NCBI GenBank assembly: GCA_029978335.1
Contig: JAPOJQ010000008.1
Coordinates: forward strand, 1-62,402
Length of the DNA: 62,402 nt
Reading direction: 5' to 3'
Source of the DNA: Actinomycetota bacterium
Lineage (GTDB): Bacteria; Actinomycetota; Acidimicrobiia; Acidimicrobiales; Ilumatobacteraceae
Numbering within the stretch: position 1 is the stretch's first letter; each line of letters starts with the position of its first letter. The notes under the pieces were generated by a model. That model was not told where the DNA came from, made no database searches, and was given only the letters and a program-made list of their open reading frames with translations. Shown here in pieces: positions 43,466-53,062 of the stretch. Position numbers and translations under genes: made by a program.

Positions 43466-44412
43466 GCACGCAGCCCGACCCAACGTTTGCTCACCGTTCG
43501 GTAATGCGCGACGAGATTGTCGCAGTGTTCGAACCCGTGCCGGCTGGAACGGTGATTGATGCCACTCTCGGCGCCGGAGGGCACACCGAGGCGTTGCTCG
43601 CGTCACGTCCCGACCTCAAGGTCATTGGGATCGATCGAGACGAACAGGCGATTGCTGCGGCGTCTGCTCGGCTTGCGCCGTTCGGCGATCGCTTCGCGGT
43701 GTCGCATCGCCGTTTTGACGACATCAACGGGGCGATGGCCGACCATGGAGTGGAGCTACTGAGCGGCGCGCTCTTCGACCTCGGCGTCTCATCGCCACAA
43801 CTCGATCATGCCGATCGTGGGTTCTCCTACCGTGACGACGGCCCCGTCGACATGCGGATGGATCAATCCAACCCTTGGTCGGCGGCGGATGTTGTCAACG
43901 GCTACGACGAGGACCGTCTTGCCGACGTGATTCATCGGTTCGGTGACGAGCGTTTCGCCCGTCGTATCGCTCGAGCGATTGTGGCGGCTCGCCCAATTGA
44001 GACGACGACACAACTTGCTGAAGTCGTGGTGGCAGCGATTCCGGCGCCGGCGCGTCGGACCGGCGGTCATCCTGCAAAGCGAACGTTCCAAGCGATCCGC
44101 ATCGAAGTCAACGCGGAACTTGAGGTGTTACCCCAGGCGCTTGACACGGCGATTGAACACCTCGTTCCTGGTGGGCGAGTCGCCGTTCTGTCATATCACT
44201 CGGGGGAGGACCGAATCGTCAAAGAGCGGTTCAGCTCGGCGTGTGACACCTGTGAGTGTCCGCCCGAACTGCCGTGCGTATGTGGGGCGGTGCAGACCGT
44301 GCGAGTCGTTCGCAAGGTGCCCAAGCGTCCCTCGGCAGTCGAAGTAGAGAGCAATCGGCGAGCAGCATCAGCGCGACTCAGAGTCGTCGAGCGAATCGAA
44401 CAGGACCGCTAG
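43462..44412 (+). CDS. rsmH: 16S rRNA (cytosine1402-N4)-methyltransferase
   Basis: A 316-residue SAM-dependent rRNA methylase (formerly MraW). Motifs are HRSVMRDEIVAVF, DATLGAGGHTEALL (SAM site), FDLGVSSPQLD and YHSGEDRIVK. GTG 43462 has TGGAG six bases upstream and overlaps the mraZ stop (GTGA); ATG 43450 is in frame upstream. The stop overlaps the start of the ftsL-like gene by one base. Confidence 0.96.
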   Translation: MSTQPDPTFAHRSVMRDEIVAVFEPVPAGTVIDATLGAGGHTEALLASRPDLKVIGIDRDEQAIAAASARLAPFGDRFAVSHRRFDDINGAMADHGVELLSGALFDLGVSSPQLDHADRGFSYRDDGPVDMRMDQSNPWSAADVVNGYDEDRLADVIHRFGDERFARRIARAIVAARPIETTTQLAEVVVAAIPAPARRTGGHPAKRTFQAIRIEVNAELEVLPQALDTAIEHLVPGGRVAVLSYHSGEDRIVKERFSSACDTCECPPELPCVCGAVQTVRVVRKVPKRPSAVEVESNRRAASARLRVVERIEQDR

Positions 44413-44879
44413 TGGCACTTGCACTCCGTGATCGTCGCCCCTCCGGTGATGCGGTAAGCCGTCGCCGTCCGAACCTGCAGGTCATTGCGGCCCGACGTGG
44501 CACGACTCGCGTGCTGGTCGTTGCCGCAGTCCTCGTTGCTGCGGGCGCGGCAATGCTTGGTGTCATCCACACCCAGATCGCTGGACGTCAAGCGCAACTT
44601 GACGCACTTGACCGACGCATCGTTGCGGCGGGAGAGCAGTTCGACACGCTCCGAGCGATCCGAGCAGAGTTGCGGGCCCCGCTTCGCCTCGATGCTGAGG
44701 CACGCGCACTCGACATGGAGCCTGCGATGAGCAGCAGTTTCTTGCCGATTGACCCGCAGGTTCATGCGATGGTGATCGCAGCTACCGGTCGGTCAGGCGG
44801 CGACGGCGCGGTGCCCGACGACCTCGGCCCACTCGATCAGTTCCGCTTGGTGAAGGCCCTCGGGGCGGTGAACCCATGA
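44412..44879 (+). CDS. FtsL-like division protein (by position and topology)
   Basis: A 155-residue protein with a short cytoplasmic tail, one membrane helix (about residues 33-54) and a short extracytoplasmic coiled-coil segment (TQIAGRQAQLDALDRRIVA). The layout and location, between rsmH and ftsI, match FtsL, which diverges too fast to be confirmed by motif. GTG 44412 overlaps the rsmH TAG. Its stop overlaps the ftsI start (ATGA). Confidence 0.65.
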   Translation: MALALRDRRPSGDAVSRRRPNLQVIAARRGTTRVLVVAAVLVAAGAAMLGVIHTQIAGRQAQLDALDRRIVAAGEQFDTLRAIRAELRAPLRLDAEARALDMEPAMSSSFLPIDPQVHAMVIAATGRSGGDGAVPDDLGPLDQFRLVKALGAVNP

Positions 44880-46825
44880 GCCGGCGCGAGGTGCCCACCC
44901 CCCGCGCTCGTCGGCAGGCGGCAACACCAGTTCGACGCAGCGATGCGAACAAGCCGCCGTCGGCTGCTCGCCGAAGGACATCGACGACTGGCAGGGCGTC
45001 TGGTGGGACCTCGGGTCGGACGATGAGCCGCCCAGCACTGCCACAGCGTCGCCTTCGCAGCGTCGATGGTCGTCGGGCTGATAGCCGACTCCGAGTGGGC
45101 AACCAACGTCGACGTGTTCAGTTGGTTGCGTTCGTCATGATCATCATCCTCGCCTTCGTGGCCTCCAAGGTGGCGAGGCTTCAAACGTCAGGTGGCGATC
45201 ATCTTCGTGAAGTTGCCTACGACCAGTGGACGCGTACGACACCGTTGTCCGCTGATCGCGGCACGATTTTCGACCGGAACGGCGAGGAACTCGCCGTCTC
45301 CATTCCGGCATCGACGATCAGCATTAACCCGCGTTTGATCAATGACCCTGCAGCCACGCTTTCGGTTCTCAGCACGCTGCTCAACCTCGATGTCGATGAT
45401 CAGCAACGCCTGTATGACGAGATGGTGAGCAAAGAGCGAGGGTTCGTCTATGTGCGACGCCAAGTTGATGCGGCGCTTGGCGCTCAGATCGCGGAGCTTC
45501 GACTCTCCGGTGTCAATGTCGACGATGAACCACGTCGAATCCTTCCCGGTGGCGATACCGGCCGCTCGGTGATCGGAAGGACCGATATCGATGGAGTTGG
45601 TACCGCGGGCCTTGAATTGCAGTACAACGACCTGCTGACCGGCACCACCGGCGAAGTGACACGCCAGGTGGCGCCAGGTGGTCGGTCGGTTCCTGGTACC
45701 GAGTCCGACACCTCGCTGCCGGTGCCAGGTGACGATCTTGTACTGACACTTGACCGTTCAATCCAGTTCACCTGTGAGGAGGCGCTGATCGATCAGGTGG
45801 CTGCAACTGGTTCAAAAGCGGGCACCTGCATCGTGATGGACGTCGACTCAGGCGAGTTGTACGCGATGGCATCGGTGAAGCGCGATGCCGAATCCGGTGA
45901 GGTGGGCATTACATCGGGCAACTTCGCTGCGGTTGATGCCTATGAGCCCGGTTCGGTGGCAAAGGTCATCACGATCGCAGCCGGAATTGACACGGGGGCC
46001 GTCACTGCCGATACCACCTTTGTGGTGCCTTGGCGCCGGCAACATGGTGAGGACTTGCTCCGCGACTCGCATGAGCACCCCGATGAAGAGATGACGGTGC
46101 GACAGATTTTGGTGGAGTCATCGAATATCGGGACGATTGACGTCCAGCTTGAGACCGGTCGTCCACGACACTGGGATTACATGCGTGCCTTCGGATTGGG
46201 TGAACCGACCGCGTTGGAATTTCCTGGCGAGTCGGCTGGCATTCTGAAGCACTGGACGGCACTTCAAGGCTCTGAGCAGGTGACGGTTTCCTACGGTCAA
46301 GGTTTGGCGAGCACGCCGATTCAACTGGTGACGGCAGTGAATGTCATTGCCAACAATGGCCTCTACGTGGCACCGAAGATCGTTCGTGGAGTGGTGGGAT
46401 CAGATGGCTCGATTACCCCAACTGCTCCAAGTGCAACGCATGAGGTTGTTCGTCCTGACTCCGCGGCCATCGTGCAAGACATGATGATTGACGTTGTGTG
46501 CAGCGGAACCGCAACGCGTGCTCAGGTCGACTCATTCAACGTCGCTGGAAAGACGGGAACAGGACTGAAGGCACAGCCCGACGGCGGCTACGAGGACGAA
46601 TTCGGGCAGCGGTCGTACTACGCGAGCTTCGTTGGATTCTTCCCCGCGGAGGATCCTCAGGTGACGGTGCTGATCAGCATCGATGAACCGCCAGCGGGGA
46701 CGATCAACCGTTTTGGTGGCACGGCCGCAGCACCGGTCTTCGCTCGCCTCGTCCCAACGATCGCCAACGAACTCGGTTTACAGCCCCCAACGACGGCCTC
46801 GGCCTGCGATGGGCAGGCATCGTGA
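44876..46825 (+). CDS. ftsI: Division-specific penicillin-binding protein 3 (class B)
   Basis: A 649-residue septal transpeptidase. A ~80-residue Arg/Ser-rich cytoplasmic tail precedes one membrane helix (about residues 81-101), then the pedestal and the transpeptidase domain with SxxK in PGSVAK (around residue 365), SSN in ESSNIG and KTGTG (around residue 560). No PASTA domains are visible at the C-terminus. The cytoplasmic tail may contact partners. The stop overlaps the murE start. Confidence 0.95.
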   Translation: MSRREVPTPRARRQAATPVRRSDANKPPSAARRRTSTTGRASGGTSGRTMSRPALPQRRLRSVDGRRADSRLRVGNQRRRVQLVAFVMIIILAFVASKVARLQTSGGDHLREVAYDQWTRTTPLSADRGTIFDRNGEELAVSIPASTISINPRLINDPAATLSVLSTLLNLDVDDQQRLYDEMVSKERGFVYVRRQVDAALGAQIAELRLSGVNVDDEPRRILPGGDTGRSVIGRTDIDGVGTAGLELQYNDLLTGTTGEVTRQVAPGGRSVPGTESDTSLPVPGDDLVLTLDRSIQFTCEEALIDQVAATGSKAGTCIVMDVDSGELYAMASVKRDAESGEVGITSGNFAAVDAYEPGSVAKVITIAAGIDTGAVTADTTFVVPWRRQHGEDLLRDSHEHPDEEMTVRQILVESSNIGTIDVQLETGRPRHWDYMRAFGLGEPTALEFPGESAGILKHWTALQGSEQVTVSYGQGLASTPIQLVTAVNVIANNGLYVAPKIVRGVVGSDGSITPTAPSATHEVVRPDSAAIVQDMMIDVVCSGTATRAQVDSFNVAGKTGTGLKAQPDGGYEDEFGQRSYYASFVGFFPAEDPQVTVLISIDEPPAGTINRFGGTAAAPVFARLVPTIANELGLQPPTTASACDGQAS

Positions 46826-48285
46826 TGGTCATGGCCCGATCGGGATATTCGCCTCGGGGCCTTGTTCACGCCCTCCGCGGAGCTGGTCTGGATGCGCAAC
46901 TGGTGCGTGATGGTGGTGCATCGATCGACTTAGTCGACGTGCAGATGGATTCTCGCGAGTGCCATACCGGCGATCTCTTCGCATGTGTCGTCGGGCGTCG
47001 CCATGATGGCCACGACCACGCGGCTGATGCCGTGGCCGCTGGCGCAGTTGCGCTGCTCGTTGAACGTGAACTGGCAATCGATGTGCCACAGATCATCGTC
47101 GACTCAGTTCGGCGTGCCGTTGGACCAATTGCGGCAATCCTTCATGGTCGGCCCTCGACGAGGGCAACGGTCATCGGGATCACGGGCACCAACGGAAAGA
47201 CGACGGTTGCCTCGATGGTGGCCGCGGTTGTTTCATCAGCGGGAACGCCAACCACGGTCATCGGCACGTTGAGCGGACGCCTGACGACACCTGAAGCACC
47301 AGATCTTCAACGACAGTTGGCGGCGTCGGCAGATGATGGCCGCGCGGTGATCATGGAGGTGTCGTCGCACGCCCTTGTTGAACATCGAGTGCTCGGCATC
47401 GACTTTGCGGTTGCCGCCTTCACCAACCTGAGCCGCGATCACCTTGACCTGCATGGTTCGATGGAGGAGTACTTCAGGGCCAAAGCGTCGCTCTTCACCG
47501 AATGCCACCCGCGGTATGCCGTGGTCAACGTCGGTGATCGTTACGGACGCCTACTGGCTGACACGCTCGAAGTCGACGAGTCCGCTCAGGGTGCGTCGCT
47601 TCGGCGGGTGTCGTTCGACGACGTCAGCACCATCACGCTGTCACCCGAAGGATCCTCATTCGAACTGGATCAGCGGCGTTGGTCGATCCCTGTGATCGGC
47701 CGTCCGCACGTGGAGAACGCCATCGTTGCAATCGGTATCTGTAGGGCGCTCGGTTTGGCTGACGAGGTGATTGCCAAGGGTTTGGCATCGATGCCGCCAG
47801 TGCCTGGTCGTCTTGAGCGAATCGCACCGAACGAGTCGAGAGCAATTGATGTCATCGTCGATTTCGCTCATACCCCAGATGCCCTCGAGGCCTTGATTGC
47901 GACGTGTCGCGAGATCGCCCCGGGTCGACGACTGGTGCTGGTTTTTGGCTGTGGTGGCGATCGGGATCGTACGAAGCGCCCGGAGATGGGTCGCATCGCC
48001 GCGGGTGCTGACCGTGTTCTGGTGACCTCGGATAATCCCCGCTCGGAGGATCCGACGTCGATTACCACTGAAATTCTGGGCGGTATCGGTGCCGATGACC
48101 TGCCCCGTGTGGACGTCGTCGTTGACCGCGCCAAGGCAATCCAACAGGCGATCGAATCAGCGCTGGATGGCGACGTCGTGGTGATTGCGGGACGTGGCCA
48201 TGAATCGATGCAAGAGGTAGCCGGGATCAAGGTCCCGTTCGACGATCGAGAGGTCGCTCGCCTCGCGCTGGGGGACTGTCAATGA
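46825..48285 (+). CDS. murE: UDP-MurNAc-L-Ala-D-Glu:meso-diaminopimelate ligase
   Basis: A 486-residue Mur ligase. The ATP motif is GITGTNGKTTVAS, followed by TNLSRDHLDLHGS and the C-terminal DNPRSEDP, whose DNPR indicates meso-diaminopimelate as the added residue. ATG 46825 overlaps the ftsI stop (TGATG). Directly downstream is mraY; a murF gene, usually between them, is absent in this window. Confidence 0.95.
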   Translation: MVMARSGYSPRGLVHALRGAGLDAQLVRDGGASIDLVDVQMDSRECHTGDLFACVVGRRHDGHDHAADAVAAGAVALLVERELAIDVPQIIVDSVRRAVGPIAAILHGRPSTRATVIGITGTNGKTTVASMVAAVVSSAGTPTTVIGTLSGRLTTPEAPDLQRQLAASADDGRAVIMEVSSHALVEHRVLGIDFAVAAFTNLSRDHLDLHGSMEEYFRAKASLFTECHPRYAVVNVGDRYGRLLADTLEVDESAQGASLRRVSFDDVSTITLSPEGSSFELDQRRWSIPVIGRPHVENAIVAIGICRALGLADEVIAKGLASMPPVPGRLERIAPNESRAIDVIVDFAHTPDALEALIATCREIAPGRRLVLVFGCGGDRDRTKRPEMGRIAAGADRVLVTSDNPRSEDPTSITTEILGGIGADDLPRVDVVVDRAKAIQQAIESALDGDVVVIAGRGHESMQEVAGIKVPFDDREVARLALGDCQ

Positions 48286-49325
48286 TCGCCATCATGATCG
48301 CTGGGGCGGTCGCCACCGTGCTGTCGCTCGTCGGCACCCGTTTCTTGATTCTGTGGTTCCAGCGGCGTGGGCAAGGCCAGCCGATTCTTGGTTCAGAAGA
48401 TCACGGCCCCGTTCATCACATGGGCAAGCAAGGCACACCCACCATGGGGGGCATTGCGATCATTGTGTCGGCGCTCGTTGGCTGGATGGTTGCGCACGTA
48501 CGTGATCTGGCCTTCTCGGATCAGGCGATGATCGTCTGGGTCGGTGTTGTGGCCATGGCCGCAATGGGCTTTCTAGATGACTGGATCAAGGTTCGTAAGC
48601 GCCACAATCGTGGGATCTTCTGGAAGCAGAAGAACTACATCACCATGGCCATGAGCGTGTTACTCGCATGGTGGTTGGTGGCCGGAACGGGCATCTCGGA
48701 ATCCATCAGTCTCACTCGGGCGGGCGACCTCGGATTTGAGGTTCCCCAAGTGGTGTGGATTTTGTGGGCCGGGATGCTGATTTGGGCGACTACCAATGCC
48801 GTCAACGTCACCGATGGTCTCGATGGCCTGGCCGGTGGGTCAGCGCTCATGGGCTTTGGCGCCTTCATGATCATCGGGTATTGGGTGTTCCGAAATCCGG
48901 ACATCTATTCAGTGGTGAATCCACTCGACGTCGGCGTCATGGCGGCCGCATTTGCTGGCGCGTGCCTTGGATTCCTCTGGTGGAACGCGGCACCAGCTCG
49001 AATTTTCATGGGCGACGTCGGGGCGCTCGGTATCGGCGCAGCACTGGCGTTCATGGCGCTCACATTGAATACGCACCTGCTGTTGGTCCTGATCTGCGGG
49101 ATCAATGTCGTGGAGGCTGGGTCGGTTGCCATCCAGATGGGCGTCTTCAAGGCGTCGGGGCGTCGTCGTCGGCTCTTCAAGATGTCGCCGATCCACCATC
49201 ACTTCGAACTGAGCGGATGGCCCGAGACGACGGTCATCATTCGGTTCTGGTTGCTGTCTGCGGTGTTCGTTGCCCTTGCACTCGCCGTGTTCATCGCCGA
49301 TTTCACTGCAGTGGCGGCGGGCTGA
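48282..49325 (+). CDS. mraY: Phospho-N-acetylmuramoyl-pentapeptide transferase
   Basis: A 347-residue integral membrane enzyme with about ten helices that forms lipid I on undecaprenyl phosphate. Signatures are KQGTPTMGG near the N-terminus, LDDWIKVRKRHNRG, NAVNVTDGLDGLAGG (metal-binding Asp) and, near the C-terminus, FKMSPIHHHFELSGWPE. The start overlaps the murE stop; murD follows after one base. Confidence 0.97.
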   Translation: MIAIMIAGAVATVLSLVGTRFLILWFQRRGQGQPILGSEDHGPVHHMGKQGTPTMGGIAIIVSALVGWMVAHVRDLAFSDQAMIVWVGVVAMAAMGFLDDWIKVRKRHNRGIFWKQKNYITMAMSVLLAWWLVAGTGISESISLTRAGDLGFEVPQVVWILWAGMLIWATTNAVNVTDGLDGLAGGSALMGFGAFMIIGYWVFRNPDIYSVVNPLDVGVMAAAFAGACLGFLWWNAAPARIFMGDVGALGIGAALAFMALTLNTHLLLVLICGINVVEAGSVAIQMGVFKASGRRRRLFKMSPIHHHFELSGWPETTVIIRFWLLSAVFVALALAVFIADFTAVAAG

Positions 49326-49326
49326 C

Positions 49327-50685
49327 ATGCGATCTCTTGTGCATGGGCTCCGGGTGACCGGCATCGCCCCCCCCCGAGGGCTTCAGCGCCTTGGTCACGA
49401 CGTCACGGTGACCGACGACCATCCGGACCCCGCCAAAGAAGATGCTGCGCGTGGCATTGGGCTTCGTCTTGACACCTTGCCCTCTGACCTTGATCGTTTC
49501 GTCCAAGGATTTGATCTCATCTCGCCCGCCCCGGGTGTGCCGGAGTCGCATCCACTCATCGTGGCTGCGCAACGTGCAGGTGTTCGGCTCGCAAGCGAGA
49601 TTGAGTTGGCCTACGAATGGGAGCAGCAGCGTCCAGAAGGTCCCCGCCCGATGTTGGCGGTGACGGGCACCGATGGCAAGACCACGACGTGCGAGATGGC
49701 GGTGGCCATGCTCAATGCAGCAGGTCACCGGGCGATGGCAGTGGGCAATACGGACGTGCCATTGCTCGATGCATTGGAGCTCGAACTCGACGTGTATGTC
49801 GTGGAGTGCACCAGCTTTCGCTTGGCCTGGACAGAGCGCTTTCGAGCCGAGGGCGCGGTCTGGCTGAATCTCGCTCCTGACCACTTGAACTGGCACCGTG
49901 ATATGGCGTCGTACGAAGCTGCAAAGGCAAGGATCTTCGCCGCTCAGGTTCCGTCTGACATCGCAATTGGCAAGATTGATGATGCTGCAGTTCGGCGGCA
50001 CCTCGACTGCTCCAGTGCGCGTCGGCGCACCTTTGGGCCGGGAGGGGACTACCGACACGAGAACGGCTGGTTGATAGGACCGTCGGGGCCCATCATGGAC
50101 ACCAGCGTGATGCTCCGCCAGCTCCCACACGACATCGACGACGCGCTCGCTGCCGCTGCACTGGTGTTGGAAACGAAGATGGCAACACCAGAACATGTTG
50201 CTGCGGCATTAGGGGCCTTTCATGCGCCAGCTCACCGGATCGAATTTGTGGCCACGGTTGACGGCGTCGACTACTACGACGATTCCAAGGCGACAACGCC
50301 GCATGCGGCAGTCGCCGCTATTCGTGCCTTTCCAAACGGCGTGCTGATCGCGGGCGGTCGGAATAAGGGACTCGATCTCTCCTCGATGGGGGAAGCAGGG
50401 CGCAATCTGCGGGCAGTCGTTGCCATTGGTGAGGCCGCGGATGAGATCGAGGCCGCCTTTGGCGCAGGGGTCAGCGTGCTGCGAGCGGGCTCGATGGAAA
50501 TCGCAGTGGAGTCAGCTGCTCGGGTCGCTCGGCCCGGTGACGTCGTCGTGCTGTCGCCCGGGTGTGCAAGTTTTGATTGGTACCCAACAGGTGGATACCC
50601 GGCTCGGGGCGACCACTTCGCCAGAATCGTTCGGGCTCTCGGACAAGCAGCCGCACCTGTTCGTGCGCACAGTGGAGGTCAGTGA
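49327..50685 (+). CDS. murD: UDP-N-acetylmuramoylalanine--D-glutamate ligase
   Basis: A 452-residue Mur ligase. ATP motif TGTDGKTTT, Mur centre NLAPDHLNWH and the C-terminal DDSKATTPHA are typical. The usual N-terminal GLGVTG that binds UDP is GLRVTG here (Arg at residue 9), with a run of nine C at 49367-49375 encoding APP just after. The alignment continues without a gap, so the gene is intact, but local base errors are possible. Stop and next ATG overlap (TGATG). Confidence 0.93.
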   Translation: MRSLVHGLRVTGIAPPRGLQRLGHDVTVTDDHPDPAKEDAARGIGLRLDTLPSDLDRFVQGFDLISPAPGVPESHPLIVAAQRAGVRLASEIELAYEWEQQRPEGPRPMLAVTGTDGKTTTCEMAVAMLNAAGHRAMAVGNTDVPLLDALELELDVYVVECTSFRLAWTERFRAEGAVWLNLAPDHLNWHRDMASYEAAKARIFAAQVPSDIAIGKIDDAAVRRHLDCSSARRRTFGPGGDYRHENGWLIGPSGPIMDTSVMLRQLPHDIDDALAAAALVLETKMATPEHVAAALGAFHAPAHRIEFVATVDGVDYYDDSKATTPHAAVAAIRAFPNGVLIAGGRNKGLDLSSMGEAGRNLRAVVAIGEAADEIEAAFGAGVSVLRAGSMEIAVESAARVARPGDVVVLSPGCASFDWYPTGGYPARGDHFARIVRALGQAAAPVRAHSGGQ

Positions 50686-51956
50686 TGGCAATTGCGATCA
50701 ATCGTGGCAGCGACATGGAGCGTCGTCGTCGAGAGGCGGTGGCGGCAACACGAGAGGCCCGTCGTCAGCCTGGTCGCGGCGCCCGTCGGCGTCATACGCA
50801 GTCGTCGAGGATCAGCATCGCCGATGCGCTGCGCCGCCAGGATCTCGGCGTCGCGCCGATCGAGTACTACGGCTTGACGGTGCTCATTGCGACATTCGTG
50901 ACGTTGGGTCTTGCCATGCTGCTGTCAGCTTCGGGGCCGCTTCGGGCTGCCGGCGATGGCTCGCCCTATTCGATGGTGATGTGGCAGTCGCTCTGGGCGG
51001 CGGTGGGGTTGGCCGGAATGATGATCGTGCTGCGTGTGCGATACCAGATCTGGCAGCGCTTTCTTGGCGTCATCACGATCGTCGGCTTCTCGTTGATGTT
51101 GATGCCGTTCGTACCAGGACTCACTCGGCAGGTGAACGATGCTCGTTCGTGGATCCGAATCGGACCTCTCAGCCTGCAGCCGTCGGAACTGTTGAAGTTG
51201 GTGCTGGTCCTGCGACTCGCCGACATGTTGGTTCGTCGCCGGGCTGTGTTGAACGACTGGCGGCGCACGATGATGCCGATCATGATCGTCACCGGACTAG
51301 CTGGAGGACTCTCACTCGCCCAGGGTGACTTCGGCTCAGCTGCAGTGCTCGTGGCGATCGCGTTAGCGATGTCGTTTCTCGCCGGAGTGCCGTGGGTCCA
51401 TCTGGTGGCAACAACGATCGGTGCCGGCGGATTCGGCATCATCGTGATGATGGCGTCACCGCGTCGCCTCGGGCGCTGGATGGCATTCCTCGACATTGAG
51501 GGCAACAAAGAAGATGCGGCGTACCAGGCGTGGCAGGGCTTGTTGAGCATTGCCAATGGTGGTCTCACCGGGTCAGGTATCGGTGGCAGTCGTTCGAAAC
51601 TGGGCTATTTGCCATTGGCCCACAGCGATTTCATCTTTGCGATCATCGCTGACGAACTTGGCTTTATTGGAGCGATGACGGTGCTTGGTGGCTTCGCAGT
51701 GTTGGCACTGCTGGGAATGCGCGTTGCGCTCAGGACCACCGACTCATTCGGCATGTTGCTCGCTGCAGGTATCACGGCGTGGTTGACCATTCAGGCGATC
51801 ATCAATGTCGGTGGTGTCACCGGCGTCATGCCGGTGACTGGATTGACGCTGCCATTCTTCTCTCATGGCGGCACCTCATTGTTCATGTCAATGGTTGGCG
51901 TGGGTTTGTTGATGAACGTGGCTCGCCGTTCTGGCACTGGTGCTGAGCGCCGATGA
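50685..51956 (+). CDS. ftsW: Septal peptidoglycan polymerase FtsW (SEDS family)
   Basis: A 423-residue membrane glycosyltransferase with ten helices and an unusually long basic N-terminal tail (about 55 residues, RRRREAVAATREARR). SEDS motifs are ARSWIRIGPLSLQPSELLKL, QGDFGSAAV, AYQAWQGLLSIANGG and LPFFSHGGTSL. It pairs with FtsI. GGAGG lies about eight bases before ATG 50685, which overlaps the murD stop. Confidence 0.95.
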   Translation: MAIAINRGSDMERRRREAVAATREARRQPGRGARRRHTQSSRISIADALRRQDLGVAPIEYYGLTVLIATFVTLGLAMLLSASGPLRAAGDGSPYSMVMWQSLWAAVGLAGMMIVLRVRYQIWQRFLGVITIVGFSLMLMPFVPGLTRQVNDARSWIRIGPLSLQPSELLKLVLVLRLADMLVRRRAVLNDWRRTMMPIMIVTGLAGGLSLAQGDFGSAAVLVAIALAMSFLAGVPWVHLVATTIGAGGFGIIVMMASPRRLGRWMAFLDIEGNKEDAAYQAWQGLLSIANGGLTGSGIGGSRSKLGYLPLAHSDFIFAIIADELGFIGAMTVLGGFAVLALLGMRVALRTTDSFGMLLAAGITAWLTIQAIINVGGVTGVMPVTGLTLPFFSHGGTSLFMSMVGVGLLMNVARRSGTGAERR

Positions 51957-53056
51957 CCGACCGGGCGTTCGCCGTCATCGCCGGCGGTGGAACCGCCGGT
52001 CACGTGTTACCGGCGATCGCTCTTGCAGAAGCCCTTGTGGACCATGGGCACACCATTGACGAGTTGTATTACTTCGGCGCTCAACGAGGTGTCGAGGCGC
52101 GACTGATTCCACCGACCGGACTTCGTTCAACGTTGTTGGCCGTCAGTGGTGTGCAGCGACGGTGGGCATGGTCAAATGTGGCGTTTGTACCGCGGCTCAT
52201 TCGAGCGATCATCGCGACCGAACGACGCTTTGCAGCGCTACGACCTCGAGTCGTGATCTCGGTTGGCGGCTACGCAAGTTTGCCGGCGGTCATCGTGGCA
52301 CGCCGCCGGCGTATTCCGGTGATCGTCGTGAGTTACGACCGCACACCGGGTCGGGCGAGTCGCCTCGCAGCGCGTTGGGCTGCGGCATGCGCCGTGTCCT
52401 TTGACGACACGATGTTGCCTCGGGCGAGGCTGACCGGTGCACCCCTTCGCCGAGCGATACTCGGCGTCGATCGCCGACGTGACCGTGATGCCGCTCGCAA
52501 GCGACTCGGTATCCCCGAAGGTCGCACGTTGGTGGTGGTGGTGGGTGGATCACTTGGTTCAGCAGTGCTCAATCGTGCGGTTGAACATGTCGTTGCTCGG
52601 CATCGCACCGACCGGACTCTCGCCATCGTCCACGTTGCTGGTGGTCGCGACTCGGTCGATCTCGCGGAGCAGATTTCAGCCCCAGATGGCATCTGGTACC
52701 GACGTGAGGTCTTCATCGATGCGGTTGCTGATCTGTATGCAGCCGCAGATCTGCTGGTTGGTCGTGGTGGCGCCAGCACGGTTCACGAGGTCGCTGCGAC
52801 TGGCACGCCAGCGATCTTGGTGCCGTGGTCTGCGGCGGCCGAGGATCATCAACGCGCCAACGTTCGATGGCTGAGCGACCGAGGTGGCGCACTGCTCATC
52901 GATGACGGCGACCCGGCTGCTGTATCGGCTGCGGTCGACGAACTTCTGGGGGATGTTGGTCGCCGTTCGGCGCTTGGCCAATCCGCATGGGAGATCGGCA
53001 GCGTGAATCGCAGCGCGGAGATGGCGGTCCTGATCGACACGGTGGCTCTAGCCTGA
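51953..53056 (+). CDS. murG: Lipid II synthase MurG (GT28)
   Basis: A 367-residue GT-B enzyme transferring GlcNAc from UDP-GlcNAc to lipid I. The signature AGGGTAGHVLPAIALAEAL is at the N-terminus, ISVGGYASLPAVI midway, VVVGGSLGSAVLN and GRGGASTVHEVAATGTPAILVPWSAAAEDHQ at the C-terminus. ATG 51953 overlaps the ftsW stop. Confidence 0.97.
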   Translation: MTDRAFAVIAGGGTAGHVLPAIALAEALVDHGHTIDELYYFGAQRGVEARLIPPTGLRSTLLAVSGVQRRWAWSNVAFVPRLIRAIIATERRFAALRPRVVISVGGYASLPAVIVARRRRIPVIVVSYDRTPGRASRLAARWAAACAVSFDDTMLPRARLTGAPLRRAILGVDRRRDRDAARKRLGIPEGRTLVVVVGGSLGSAVLNRAVEHVVARHRTDRTLAIVHVAGGRDSVDLAEQISAPDGIWYRREVFIDAVADLYAAADLLVGRGGASTVHEVAATGTPAILVPWSAAAEDHQRANVRWLSDRGGALLIDDGDPAAVSAAVDELLGDVGRRSALGQSAWEIGSVNRSAEMAVLIDTVALA

Positions 53057-53062
53057 GCGTCG

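Noticed and set aside
49303-50196. A ~297-codon minus-strand frame across murD
   Set aside because: It is an antisense shadow of murD with no family resemblance.
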